Source of the DNA: Streptomyces longispororuber
Lineage (GTDB): Bacteria > Actinomycetota > Actinomycetes > Streptomycetales > Streptomycetaceae
Direction: 5' to 3'
DNA: 64,000 bases
Assembly (NCBI RefSeq): GCF_014656095.1
Contig: NZ_BNBT01000015.1
Span: forward strand, 23,794-87,793
Part shown: piece after piece, positions 7,628 to 16,551 of the stretch
How the letters are laid out: every line of letters starts with the position of its first letter
Position numbering within the stretch: the stretch's first letter is position 1
Notes under the pieces: model-generated
What the model was told of the DNA's origin: nothing
The model's input: the letters and a program-made list of their open reading frames with translations, nothing else
Databases searched by the model: none
Program-made: the position numbers and the translations under genes

Positions 7628-9403
7628 TCAGATGCGCAGGCCCAGTTCGTCGATCACCATGCTGATGCTGATCACACTCAGCCGCGTGTCCCCTTTGCCC
7701 GTGGCACCGTGCGACCCGAGCCGTTCGAGGGCATCCGTACGGAAGACACCGCTGGCCGCGACCAGGTCGCGCCACCTGGCCAGGAGGCGGTCGTCGGCGA
7801 GCGCGGACAGGCCGTGCGCGGTGAAGCCCTGCTTCGCGCGGCGCAGGACGGTCTCCGGGACGACGCCCGCGTAGGCCGATTTGAGGCAGGCCTTTCCCTC
7901 GAAGTCGACGACCTTCTCGTCGTCGCCGACGCGCAGCGCCAGGTCGACCACGGGATTTCCGAGGAACGGGTACCTGCCCTCCACGGAATGCGCCATCAGC
8001 ATCGCGTCGCCGTGGTCGCCGAGCAGATGGCTGCCCAGTTGCACGGACGTGTCGGCCACCGACCGCATCTGCATCGACGTGAGCCCCGCGGCCTCGCCGT
8101 CGGAGAACGGAATCAGCCTGTCCCGCCAGAACTCCTGGCCGACCAGGGCTTCGGCGCCTTCCGGGGTGAGGCTGTCCGCCCGGCGGCGGTCCACCTGCCG
8201 CCAGTCGACCTCCCAGGAGAAGTCGGCCCGGCCCCAGGCGCTCTCGTTCTCCTCCCGGTTCGGTCGTGGCGCCCGGCCGAGCCCGTCGAAGGCGTACGAG
8301 TCGTAGCCGAAGAACAGCTCGTCGGCCCCCTCCCCCGACAGCACGCCCTTGAGCCCGCTCGCCCGGACCTCCCGCGACAGCATCAGGGCCGCCACGTTGT
8401 ACGTCTCGCGCTGGGGGTAGCAGCAGCGGCGCACCATCTGCTCGAACCCGGCGGTGACGTCCTCGCGAAGGCAGGAGATCTCGTGGTGCTCGCTGCCCAC
8501 GGCACCGGCCACCTCGCGCTGGAAGCGGTGTTCGTCCAGGAGGGCGTCGCCGAACACCACCGAGTACGTGCGCAGCGGCTTCTCCACGGCCGCGGCGGCC
8601 TCCACGACCAGCGTGGAGGAGTCGAAGCCGCCGCTGAGGCAGGCCCCGATCTCGACGTCCCCGCGCAGCCGGTCGCGTACCGCCCGCCGCACCCCGTGCC
8701 GGAGCTCCGCCGCGGTCACCGCGGGCCCGTCCGTCACGAAGTCGCCGTAGCGCCAGTAGCGGACCGTCTCGGGCGCGCCGCCGCCGAACCGCACCACGGT
8801 CCCCGGCGGCACGGCGAGAACGTCACGCACCAGGGTGCGCGGCGCGACGATGTTGCCGAGCTGGAGGTACTGGTCGACGGCGCCGAGGTCGAGGCGCCAG
8901 GTGCCCGGCACCGACCGGACCAGGGGCCCGAGTTCGGAGCAGAAGTGCACCTGGCCGTCCGCCTCGGTGTAGTAGAGCGGGCTGACGCCGAAGCGGTCCC
9001 TGCCCAGGTGAAGCGTGCCCTCGGCGCGGTCGTGGATCGCGGTGGCGAACTGCCCGTCGATCAGGGCGAGTCCGGCGGGGCCGTGGCGCGCGAATAGTTC
9101 GGGGACGACGGCCACGTCGGCGCGGTTGGCGGCCCGCGCGAGGCCGAGCCGGCCGCGCAGCTCGTCGGCGTTGTAGATCTCGCCGTTGGTGACCGCGACG
9201 AACCGTCCGCCGTCGTCCTCGGCGGGCTGCCAGCCGTCCTTGAGCGCGGTCATGCCGAGGCGGGCGAGCTTCGCCGTCAGCACGGGCGTGCTCAGCGAGT
9301 ACGTCTCGTCGGGTCCGCGGTGGGTGAGCCGGGAGTGCATGGTCGCCGTGACGGTGCGGTCGGGGCCGCCGTCCGGCGCGTAGGTTCCGCACAGGCCGCA
9401 CAT
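7628..9403 (-). CDS. Asparagine synthase-like glutamine amidotransferase
   Basis: A 591-aa AsnB-type enzyme. Met-Cys-Gly at the N-terminus supplies the class II glutaminase nucleophile, with THRGPDE and TNGEIYN around it. The synthetase half has the PP-loop SGGFDSS and SGEGADELFFGYD. It would use glutamine and ATP to turn a carboxylate into an amide, or close a ring in the beta-lactam-synthetase manner. It sits 4 bases after the A-PCP gene, so a carboxylated residue handled there is a plausible substrate. In a cluster, this protein more likely tailors an intermediate than supplies primary asparagine. Confidence 0.88.
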   Translation of the reverse strand: MCGLCGTYAPDGGPDRTVTATMHSRLTHRGPDETYSLSTPVLTAKLARLGMTALKDGWQPAEDDGGRFVAVTNGEIYNADELRGRLGLARAANRADVAVVPELFARHGPAGLALIDGQFATAIHDRAEGTLHLGRDRFGVSPLYYTEADGQVHFCSELGPLVRSVPGTWRLDLGAVDQYLQLGNIVAPRTLVRDVLAVPPGTVVRFGGGAPETVRYWRYGDFVTDGPAVTAAELRHGVRRAVRDRLRGDVEIGACLSGGFDSSTLVVEAAAAVEKPLRTYSVVFGDALLDEHRFQREVAGAVGSEHHEISCLREDVTAGFEQMVRRCCYPQRETYNVAALMLSREVRASGLKGVLSGEGADELFFGYDSYAFDGLGRAPRPNREENESAWGRADFSWEVDWRQVDRRRADSLTPEGAEALVGQEFWRDRLIPFSDGEAAGLTSMQMRSVADTSVQLGSHLLGDHGDAMLMAHSVEGRYPFLGNPVVDLALRVGDDEKVVDFEGKACLKSAYAGVVPETVLRRAKQGFTAHGLSALADDRLLARWRDLVAASGVFRTDALERLGSHGATGKGDTRLSVISISMVIDELGLRI

Positions 9404-9407
9404 CGCG

Positions 9408-11171
9408 CTACACGCTCCGCTGCGGCAACTGGTCGGTGAGCGCGCGCAGGTCCCGCGCGCGCAGCACGTCGCGCACCCCGGCGTCCAGCCAGCCCAGCTC
9501 GCGCAACTTCGTGACCAGCCGCAGCGTGGACGCCGAATCGCCGCCGAGGGCGTAGAAGTTGTCGTCGAGGACGGCGTCGCCGATGCCGGTGAGGCGGCCC
9601 ACGAGGGTGAGCACCTGCTGCACGGGGGTGGACGCGGTGTCCTCGCCGCGGGTGCGCAGGCCTCGCAGGGCGTCGCGGTCGACCTTCCCGTTCGGGGTGT
9701 ACGGCAGCGCCTCGACGCGGTGCAGCACCGAGGGGACCTTGTACGGGTCCAGGGCGCCTTCGAGGTGGCGGCGGAGTTCCCTCGGGTCGGCGGCGCCGAG
9801 GTAGTAGCAGACCAGCGCGTCGTCCCCGGCGCCGGGCGGGGCGTTGCCTCCGGTACCGGCCGGGGCGTTGCTCCCGGTACCGGCCGGGGCGTCGTCCCCG
9901 GTGCCTCCCGTGCCGTCGTGCGACTCCACGGTCACCACCGCCTCGACGACCGCCTCCGCCCGGCACACGGTGTTCTCGATCTCGCCGAGGTCCAGGCGGT
10001 AGCCGCGGAGCTTGACCTGGTGGTCCAGGCGTTCCACGAAGTACAGCTCGCCGTCGCGGAGTTCGGCGACGTCGCCGGTCCGGTACTCCGTGCCGTCACC
10101 CGCGGGACCGAACGGCCGCACGCCGTCGCCGGTCAGGTATCCGGCGGCGACGGCGGGCCCCGTGATCACGATCTCGCCCCGGCGCACCGGGCCGCCTGCC
10201 TCCGCGGGCGCGGCCCCGTCGCCGAGGTCGCGCAGGTGGTACGCGCCCTCGCCCACGAGGTCGCCGAGGGGCACCCCGGCACGGCACCGTGCCGGGTCGA
10301 GCGGGCCGGTGAGCAGGTTGCACACCGTGGTCTCCGTGGCGCCGTAGGCGTTGTGCAGCGCGGCCACCGCGGACCACTTGGCCACCACCGCCGACCGGCA
10401 GGCCCCGCCGCCGTTGATCACGTGGCGCAGCCGCAGCGCGCCGCCGGGCTCCGTCGCGGTCAGCGCGAACGGGGTGGTCTTGAGGTGCGTGATGCCGAAC
10501 CGCTCCAGGGTGTCCCGCAGCTCGGCGCCGGGCGCCAGGCGTGCCTCGTCGAGCACCACGAGGCAGGCGCCGGCCGTCAGGGTCCACAGGATCTCGGTCA
10601 TGCACCCGTCGAAGGTCAGGCGGGCGAACTGCAGGGTCCGCGCGTCCGGCCCCACGGACAGCCGCTCGACGTGGTCGCGGACCACCGCGGCGAGCGGGCC
10701 CGGGCGCACCAGGACGCACTTGGGCTCGCCGGTCGAGCCGGAGGTGTGGATGGCGTAGCAGAGCTCGCCCTCGACGGCGGAGAGCCCGTACGCGGGGCCG
10801 GTTCCGTCGGGGCACCAGGCCTGCGGGACGTCGGTGAGGTACACGTCGCCGTCGTCCCGCGACCGGGCCAGTCGGCGCACGCCGAGCACCTTGACCTTCT
10901 CAGCGTTCGACGCCACGCTGTCGCGGCTGTCGAGGAACACGAACGGGCGTCGCGCCCGCAGTGCGCCGATCATCGCCGTGATCGCGCCGAGCCCCCTGGC
11001 CGCCTCGATCCCGACGAACGCGCCGGGTGGGACCTCCGCGCCCAGGTCGTCGGCGAACACCTGGGTCAGCTTGTCGAACTCCCGGTAGCTGACCGTCCGG
11101 TCCGCCGTGCGCACGGCGTCGGCATCGGGATGCTCGCGCACCGCGCGTGCGAATCCGTGTATCAGGGACAT
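9408..11171 (-). CDS. NRPS adenylation-carrier didomain (A-PCP)
   Basis: 587 aa. The A domain has A3 IHTSGSTGEPKCV, A5 NAYGATETT, A7 YRTGDV, A8 RLDHQVKLRGYRLDLGE and A10 NGKVDR. The PCP (about 505-580) carries the phosphopantetheine Ser in YALGGDSAST. Pocket residues read by eye are about D-G-T-K-I-G-A-V-C-K. The Lys at the 278 position and D-x-T-K-x-G resemble Asp/Asn-type codes, so an acidic or amide residue is possible. An in-frame 8-residue repeat (PAGTGSNA-like, encoded at 9829-9906) is inserted before A9/A10. It has no C domain, so the loaded residue may be modified on this carrier and passed on. Confidence 0.88.
   Translation of the reverse strand: MSLIHGFARAVREHPDADAVRTADRTVSYREFDKLTQVFADDLGAEVPPGAFVGIEAARGLGAITAMIGALRARRPFVFLDSRDSVASNAEKVKVLGVRRLARSRDDGDVYLTDVPQAWCPDGTGPAYGLSAVEGELCYAIHTSGSTGEPKCVLVRPGPLAAVVRDHVERLSVGPDARTLQFARLTFDGCMTEILWTLTAGACLVVLDEARLAPGAELRDTLERFGITHLKTTPFALTATEPGGALRLRHVINGGGACRSAVVAKWSAVAALHNAYGATETTVCNLLTGPLDPARCRAGVPLGDLVGEGAYHLRDLGDGAAPAEAGGPVRRGEIVITGPAVAAGYLTGDGVRPFGPAGDGTEYRTGDVAELRDGELYFVERLDHQVKLRGYRLDLGEIENTVCRAEAVVEAVVTVESHDGTGGTGDDAPAGTGSNAPAGTGGNAPPGAGDDALVCYYLGAADPRELRRHLEGALDPYKVPSVLHRVEALPYTPNGKVDRDALRGLRTRGEDTASTPVQQVLTLVGRLTGIGDAVLDDNFYALGGDSASTLRLVTKLRELGWLDAGVRDVLRARDLRALTDQLPQRSV
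9829..9906. repeat. In-frame 24-nt tandem repeat inside the A-PCP gene
   Basis: About three copies of a 24-base unit encode a Gly/Ala/Thr/Asn-rich insertion between A8 and A10. Because the unit is a multiple of 3, copy-number change would preserve the frame. Confidence 0.85.
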
Positions 11172-11280
11172 GAGACTCCAGTTCCACTCGCCGCCGACGC
11201 GCAGGGTCGTACGGACGTGAGACAGCAGGGGGGCGTTCCCGGCCGGGCCTCGGCGGGCCCGCGCGCCCCCGGGACACCCG

Positions 11281-11373
11281 ACGGGGTGGGCGCCGAGGTT
11301 CAGCCGACCGGGTGGGCGCCAAGATTCAGCCGACCGGGTGGGCGCCCGGGTTCAGCCGACCGGGTGGGTGAGC
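11281..11373. repeat. 26-nt tandem repeat containing the FAH-gene stop codon
   Basis: About 3.6 copies of a 26-base unit (core TTCAGCCGACCGGGTGGGCG). The first copy in gene direction encodes the final HPVG-stop of the FAH-family gene. The rest lie downstream of the stop and upstream of the A-PCP gene start, so the gene's 3' end looks tandemly duplicated. Confidence 0.9.
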
Positions 11374-12200
11374 GTGCCGACGCCTTCGACCACGGCCCGC
11401 ACCGTGTCCCCCGGGCTGATCGGGACGGCGCCCGGGGTGCCGGTGCAGAGCACCGTTCCCGGTGCGAGGGTCCGGCCCGCGGTGAAGTACTCCACCAGGA
11501 AGCCCAGGTCGTACTTCATGTCCCGCGGCGTCGCCGCCGCGACGACCTCGCCGTTCCTGACGGTGGAGATCCGGATCGCGTCCAGGCCGTCGCCGGGGAA
11601 CTCGTCCAGGGTCACCAGGGCCGGGCCGATGCTGCAGAACGTGTCGAACCCCTTGGCCCACGGGATGTAGCGCGGGTTCTCGCGGATGGCGTCCTCCGCC
11701 GTCATGTCGAGGACGGCCGTCACCCCGGCGATGACGGACCGCCACTCGTCGCGCGGGACGTCCTTGCAGCGGGCGCCCACGACCAGGCCCAGCTCGGCCT
11801 CGGCGGTCACCCGCCGCGAGCGGGCCGGCAGCCGGATGGTGCCGCCGTTGCCGATGAGGCACGACGCGGGCCGCAGGTACGAGCCGGGGCCGGAGCCGGG
11901 CTGTGCGGTCTCCAGGTCGTCCGAGTGGCGCCGGTAGTTGAGCCCGGCGCCCCAGATGCCGGCGTCGCCGTCGGCGATCGTCGCCGCGCCGGACAGGTCG
12001 GGACCGGGGCCGGGGGCGGGGCCTTCGGAGCGGGCCGCCCGCTGCCTGGCCCGGGCCTCCAGGTCGCCGAACCGCCGGTCCGCGATCAGGTCCCCGATGC
12101 GGGTGAGGCCCTCGTACCCGTCGATCTCCCGCAGCGGGAGCCAGCGGTCGTCGACGCCCACGAGGATGTCCTGCCCGGTGCCGCTCTTGGCGAGCCTCAT
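11352..12200 (-). CDS. Fumarylacetoacetate hydrolase (FAH) family enzyme
   Basis: 282 aa with the FAH-fold C-terminal domain: GAGLNYRRHSDD, the metal-binding E-x-E in TAEAELGLVVG, and GTVLCTGTPGAV. Family members hydrolyse, hydrate, isomerise or decarboxylate 2-oxo acids such as 2-hydroxyhepta-2,4-dienedioate or 2-oxopent-4-enoate. The gene lies 13 bases after a DmpG-type aldolase gene, so the two probably act in sequence on a 4-hydroxy-2-oxo acid or its dehydrated form as precursor supply. The exact reaction cannot be read from sequence. The AAGGGGG site before the ATG is good. Confidence 0.82.
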   Translation of the reverse strand: MRLAKSGTGQDILVGVDDRWLPLREIDGYEGLTRIGDLIADRRFGDLEARARQRAARSEGPAPGPGPDLSGAATIADGDAGIWGAGLNYRRHSDDLETAQPGSGPGSYLRPASCLIGNGGTIRLPARSRRVTAEAELGLVVGARCKDVPRDEWRSVIAGVTAVLDMTAEDAIRENPRYIPWAKGFDTFCSIGPALVTLDEFPGDGLDAIRISTVRNGEVVAAATPRDMKYDLGFLVEYFTAGRTLAPGTVLCTGTPGAVPISPGDTVRAVVEGVGTLTHPVG

Positions 12201-12213
12201 GGCGCGCCCCCTT

Positions 12214-13257
12214 TCAGTTCGTCAGTTGGAGCGGGCGCGGGCGGTCGCCGTCGGCGATGCGGGCCGCCGCCGCGTGGAAGTCGGCCGCCCGCGGGCTCTC
12301 CTGCTCCGCCACCCCGACCGCGGTCTCCATGAGCCGGGCCGGATCGGTGCGGTACTTGACGGCGAGCTCCTCGACCAGGGGGAAGAAGCCCGAGTGGATG
12401 CCGATCACCGCGCCGAGGACCTGCATCGCGCGCTCCTGCCCGATCACCCGCATGTTGACCCGGCACAGTTCGGCGAGTGCGGCCAGTTCCTGGTACGCGA
12501 ACCGGTCCTCGCCCAGGAGGTTGCTGATCGCGGCGAGGGACTCGGTGGCGGCGTTGCCCGAGCCGCGGCCGATGCCGTTCAGCGTCCCGTCGAGGAGGGT
12601 GGCGCCCGCCCGGAAGGCGGTGACGGTGTTGATGTTGGCCAGGCCGAGGTTGTCGTGACCGTGGAAGCCGACGACGGGGTACCGGTCGGCGACCGCGCCC
12701 ACGTACCGTTCCACGGTCTCGGGGGTCATCGCGCCGTAGGAGTCGACCACGTAGACGCCCGCGATCTCCGGGCCGATCCCGTCGAGCGCGCCGAGCAGCC
12801 GGTCGACCGGTGTGGCGCTGGACTTCATCAGGTTGAGGTGGACCTCCCCGCAGACGTCCGCGACCTCGCGGAGGTAGGGCAGGTGCTCCTGGACGCGCTC
12901 CGGTTCCACCCCGACCCGCACGAAGGACATCCCGCGGTCGCACATCTGCCTGATGGTCGCCGGCCGGGTGAAGCCGGGCTGCGCGAACATGCCCCAGGGC
13001 TTCGCGGTCAGCGTCGACCGGGCGAGGTCGCACCAGGCGAAGTGGTCGATGTTGCCCGCCTTGATGCCGGTCCGCTCGGCCTCCAGGCCGATTCCGTGAC
13101 CGATCTCGACCCGGGACACCGGGGTCTCGTCGAGCCCGGCGAGGAGCTCCGCCACGAAGTCCTCGTCGAACTCGAAGTCGACGGCGTAGGCGCCGTCACG
13201 CAAGGTGCAGTCGAGCAGTTCCATCTCGGACATCGCCCGGGATCGGCTGTCTGTCAT
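12214..13257 (-). CDS. DmpG/MhpE-type 4-hydroxy-2-oxo acid aldolase (DRE-TIM family)
   Basis: 347 aa in the DRE-TIM metallolyase superfamily. CTLRDGAYA holds the Asp/Arg pair, VGFHGHDNLGLAN holds the metal His pair, and DGTLNGIGRGSGNA matches the 4-hydroxy-2-oxovalerate aldolase signature. In the forward sense it splits 4-hydroxy-2-oxo acids to pyruvate and an aldehyde; in a biosynthetic cluster it may run in reverse to build a carbon skeleton. GGAGGG lies 9 bases before the ATG at 13257, favouring it over an upstream in-frame start. No partner acylating aldehyde dehydrogenase (DmpF) is nearby, which argues against a simple catabolic role. Confidence 0.83.
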   Translation of the reverse strand: MTDSRSRAMSEMELLDCTLRDGAYAVDFEFDEDFVAELLAGLDETPVSRVEIGHGIGLEAERTGIKAGNIDHFAWCDLARSTLTAKPWGMFAQPGFTRPATIRQMCDRGMSFVRVGVEPERVQEHLPYLREVADVCGEVHLNLMKSSATPVDRLLGALDGIGPEIAGVYVVDSYGAMTPETVERYVGAVADRYPVVGFHGHDNLGLANINTVTAFRAGATLLDGTLNGIGRGSGNAATESLAAISNLLGEDRFAYQELAALAELCRVNMRVIGQERAMQVLGAVIGIHSGFFPLVEELAVKYRTDPARLMETAVGVAEQESPRAADFHAAAARIADGDRPRPLQLTN

Positions 13258-13324
13258 GGGCCTTCGCCCTCCTCGGTTCGGCACGGACGTACACACGGAC
13301 AGTCGGGTGGTGCGGGACGCGGGC

Positions 13325-14101
13325 TCAGATGTGCTGCCGCATCGGGGTGAAGTCGACGAGGACCACCGCGCGCTCGCCCGTCTCCGGGCCGTCCCCGCGC
13401 CTGATGGGCGAGACGTAGTGGCTGACCTTCTCGTCGGTGACGCCGTACGACTCCAGCGGCTCGCTCAGTTCGAACTCGGCCAGGGCCTCGCCCGCGGGCA
13501 CGTCCGCGGGCAGCTTGCCCCGGTACTTCGGCGGGGCGATCACGTTCACGCCGCCGACCATGTTGCGGCGGTACACCAGGTGCGCGAAGACGAACGGCTC
13601 GCCGTCCTGGTGGAGTTCGTTGGGCGAGGAGATCGCCTCGTGTCCCGGGTCGTCCACGGCCAGCTTGATCAGGTGCACCCCGACGTGCAGCGGGAACGCC
13701 GCGTCGTCCTGCGACCAGCGCGTCTGCGCGAAGTCGAAGGAGAGGATGTCGTGGATGATCGGGTTGTTCCTGGCGGTCTCCGTCATCGCGGGCAGTTTGC
13801 GGACCACGCCGACGTACTCGGGATTGTGGTCGGCCTGGTAGTAGCCGTTCATCCAGCCCGCCGCGTCGAGGTGCGTGTCGGGTATCCAACTGAACTCCCG
13901 CGACCACGGCAGGAACACACCGCGGGCGTAGCGGCGGTTGCGTCCCGCCTCCGTCGCGTAGGGGTCCGGCGGCAGGTCGGCGAATTCGGCGCGCAGGCTC
14001 CGGAAGGCGGGGTCGGATTCGGCGATCCCGAATTCCGTGGCGAGGTCGTAGCGGGCGAATCCGTGCTCGACGAGGGTGGAGGTTTCGGTGAGCGTCTGCA
14101 T
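13325..14101 (-). CDS. IDO-like 2OG-Fe dioxygenase (free amino acid hydroxylase family)
   Basis: A 258-aa protein of the 2OG-Fe dioxygenase family that includes L-isoleucine 4-hydroxylase. The metal H-x-D is in NELHQDGEPFVFAHLV, with the RRNMVGGVN strand typical of that family after it. ALAEFELSEPLESYGVTDEKVSHYVSPI carries the distal His. Family members hydroxylate free aliphatic amino acids, so a precursor-hydroxylation role is likely. It is unrelated in sequence to the PhyH-type and Asp/Asn-hydroxylase-type genes in the same cluster. The ribosome site before the ATG is weak. Confidence 0.82.
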   Translation of the reverse strand: MQTLTETSTLVEHGFARYDLATEFGIAESDPAFRSLRAEFADLPPDPYATEAGRNRRYARGVFLPWSREFSWIPDTHLDAAGWMNGYYQADHNPEYVGVVRKLPAMTETARNNPIIHDILSFDFAQTRWSQDDAAFPLHVGVHLIKLAVDDPGHEAISSPNELHQDGEPFVFAHLVYRRNMVGGVNVIAPPKYRGKLPADVPAGEALAEFELSEPLESYGVTDEKVSHYVSPIRRGDGPETGERAVVLVDFTPMRQHI

Positions 14102-14170
14102 GACTGTCCCAAGCGGTAGTCGGATACAAGAAAGGGGAAAGGGGGCTGCGGTGGACGGCGGCCCGGTCCT

Positions 14171-15160
14171 TCAGGCCGCGGCGAGCCGGCGGGCCGGGCG
14201 GACGACCACCTGGCGCCGGCGCCCGCACCGGGTGGAGAGCTCCACCCGCGGGTGGTCGTCGAAGAGGTCGAGGCGGAGCAGCCGCTCCTCGCTCCAGCCG
14301 AGCAGCCGGAACTCGCCGGCGCCCAGGTGCAGCAGCTCCACCGGCGCGCGCCCCGCGACGCGCAGCACGAGCCCGCCGTCCTCGGCGGCCACGTCGGCGA
14401 CGAGGTCGGTCTCCTCGTCGTCGACCACCTGAAGGCCCCACTCCATGAAGGAGAGCGGGACGGCGAAGCGGCAGCCGAACTCGTCGAGCTCGGGCGGGGT
14501 CAGCGGCAGCACGGGCCGGTAGTAGGCGATGTCGCTGGCCGGGAGCAGCGCCCGGAAGCTCTCCGGGAACAGGGACAGCAGCCTGTCGTTGGTCGCGCAG
14601 TCGGCGACCAGGTGGATCCTGGCCCGGTCACCGGTGTTGCGCACGGAGTGCGGCCGGTCGAAGTCGCCGTACCAGAGCGTGCCCGGCTGCCACCGCTGCT
14701 CGGCCCCGTCCATCACCAGGACCGCGCCGGGGTTGGTGACCAGCGGGACGTGCAGCCGTACGTAGCCGTAGGGCAGGCCGATCGGGGTGTCCGAGTGCTC
14801 CGCGACGGACACCCCGGGGGCCAGGGCCATCAGGCGGACGCTGCGCAGTTCGGTACCCAGCTCGGCCAGGACCTGGCGGAGGTAGGGCGCCTTCGCCATC
14901 AGCGGGGTGTCGGCGAACCCGTCGCGTCCCGGGCCGCCGGGGTCGGTCCGCCGGACGTCGCCGTTCGGCGCGCGCAGCGGGAGGACCTTCCAGTCCACGT
15001 CGGACTCCTCCCCGACGACGCCGTCCTCGAAGGACCGCTGCAGTGCCCAGAACTCGGAAGTGCCGAGTTCCGCGAGATCCGCATTCATCCGGTCGATGTC
15101 CAGGTCGTCCCGGAGCAGCACCGCCGCCGGGAGATTCCGCAAGGATCCGCTCTCCTGCAT
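14171..15160 (-). CDS. Aspartyl/asparaginyl beta-hydroxylase family dioxygenase
   Basis: 329 aa. Residues about 85-200 match the Asp_Arg_Hydrox fold: VAEHSDTPIGLPYGYVRLHV contains the first metal His, and GDFDRPHSVRNTGDRARIH contains the distal His and the 2-oxoglutarate-binding Arg. This family includes bacterial proline and aspartate hydroxylases acting on free or carrier-bound amino acids. The C-terminal 120 residues (from about 210) are unassigned. It is the third distinct iron/2-oxoglutarate oxygenase of the cluster. A 110-base gap separates it from the exporter gene, so a promoter may lie at 15161-15270. Confidence 0.82.
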   Translation of the reverse strand: MQESGSLRNLPAAVLLRDDLDIDRMNADLAELGTSEFWALQRSFEDGVVGEESDVDWKVLPLRAPNGDVRRTDPGGPGRDGFADTPLMAKAPYLRQVLAELGTELRSVRLMALAPGVSVAEHSDTPIGLPYGYVRLHVPLVTNPGAVLVMDGAEQRWQPGTLWYGDFDRPHSVRNTGDRARIHLVADCATNDRLLSLFPESFRALLPASDIAYYRPVLPLTPPELDEFGCRFAVPLSFMEWGLQVVDDEETDLVADVAAEDGGLVLRVAGRAPVELLHLGAGEFRLLGWSEERLLRLDLFDDHPRVELSTRCGRRRQVVVRPARRLAAA

Positions 15161-15270
15161 GAAAGCCTCGCTTCAATGAGCTTCGTTCGCTTGTGCCTTG
15201 CTATCGATATCGTACGTCCGCACTGCACCGGGAAAGGGTTGTCGGGGCGCGCGGAAACGGCCAGGACTCT

Positions 15271-16551
15271 TTAGGACATGACCTTTTCGGCGGCGTCCGC
15301 GGAAATCGCGCGCGGGGATTCCGGGAAATCGCGCATTCTCCGGATCGGGCTGCACAGCAGAATGGCCGTCGACAGGACCTGCAGCCCGCTCATCATCCAC
15401 AGCGTCTCCCGGACACCGGCCGTCGAGCCGAGCGCGCCGCCGAGCAGTCCGCCGACGGCGATGGCGCCGAAGCTGATCACGGCCGCGCTCGCGCTGATCC
15501 GCCCGATCAACTCCGGTGGGCAGTACCGCTGGCGGAAGGTGTCGGTGAGGATGCTGGCCGCGACCACACCGGCGCCGGCGCCGACCCCGCCGACGACGAA
15601 GAAGGCGAGTCCGGCGCCGGGGCCGGTCAGCGGGAAGAGCAGCGTGAAGGGCGCGGCGGCCACCTGGCAGAGCAGCGCGGCCCGTGCGGTGCCCAAGCGC
15701 CGGGACACCCGGGGGGAGATCAGCACGCCGAGGATGCCGCCGAGGCCGCACAGCGTGAGGACCGCGCCCACCACGGCCTCGCCGGTGCCGACCGTCCGGA
15801 CCAGGAAGGCCACTTCGATGGAGCTCATGCCGGTCAGCGCGGTGTTGGACACCGCGCTGAACAGCGCGAGGGTGCGCAGCACGGGGTCGCGGAAGAGGAA
15901 CCTCAGGCCGTCGCCGACCTCGGCGCGCAGGCGGCGCCGCGCGACGGCCGGGGGCGGCGGCTCGGCCGTCCTGATCGCCCGCAGGCAGAGCCAGGACACC
16001 ACGAAGCTCAGCGCGTTGGCCAGCAGTCCGGCGACGGCGCCGAAGGCCTGCACCAGCACGCCGGCCAGGCCGGGGCCGGTGACCTCGGCCGTCGACTCGC
16101 TGCCCTGCAGCCGCGCGTTGCCGGCCAGCAGCTCCTCGTCGGACAGCAGCGTCGGCAGGTACGCGCGCTGCGCGGTGGTGAAGAAGACGTTGGCGCAGCC
16201 GCCGGCGAAGGCGGCCAGGAGCAGGTGCGGGACGGTGAGGACGCCCGCCCAGGCCGCGGCCGGGACACTGGCGAAGGCGACGAAGGAGACGGCGTTGCAG
16301 GCCAGCATCACCGGGCGGCGCGGCAGCCGGTCCACCCAGGCGCCCGCGGGCAGGCCGAGGAGCAGCCAGGGCAGGTAGGCGACCGAGGTCAGGAGTCCGA
16401 CGACGAGGGTGTCCGCGTGCAGGGTGAGGACGGCGACCAGGGGCAGCGCCACCACCGCGATGCCGTTGCCGAACAGGCTGGTGGTCTCCCCGAGCCAGAA
16501 CAGGCGGAACGCGCGCCCGGACACGCCCCCTCGGCGGGGCTCGCCGGTCAT
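15271..16551 (-). CDS. MFS transporter (EntS-type), probable peptide exporter
   Basis: 426 aa with about 12 hydrophobic segments and the [22 protein letters not shown]-terminus of the MFS_3/EntS group. The loop after helix 2 reads [16 protein letters not shown]. EntS-type proteins export siderophores and other small peptides. The ATG overlaps the TGA of the terminal NRPS gene (ATGA), so it belongs to the NRPS transcript and probably exports the product or gives self-resistance. It ends in TAA and is the last gene of that operon. Confidence 0.88.
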   Translation of the reverse strand: MTGEPRRGGVSGRAFRLFWLGETTSLFGNGIAVVALPLVAVLTLHADTLVVGLLTSVAYLPWLLLGLPAGAWVDRLPRRPVMLACNAVSFVAFASVPAAAWAGVLTVPHLLLAAFAGGCANVFFTTAQRAYLPTLLSDEELLAGNARLQGSESTAEVTGPGLAGVLVQAFGAVAGLLANALSFVVSWLCLRAIRTAEPPPPAVARRRLRAEVGDGLRFLFRDPVLRTLALFSAVSNTALTGMSSIEVAFLVRTVGTGEAVVGAVLTLCGLGGILGVLISPRVSRRLGTARAALLCQVAAAPFTLLFPLTGPGAGLAFFVVGGVGAGAGVVAASILTDTFRQRYCPPELIGRISASAAVISFGAIAVGGLLGGALGSTAGVRETLWMMSGLQVLSTAILLCSPIRRMRDFPESPRAISADAAEKVMS

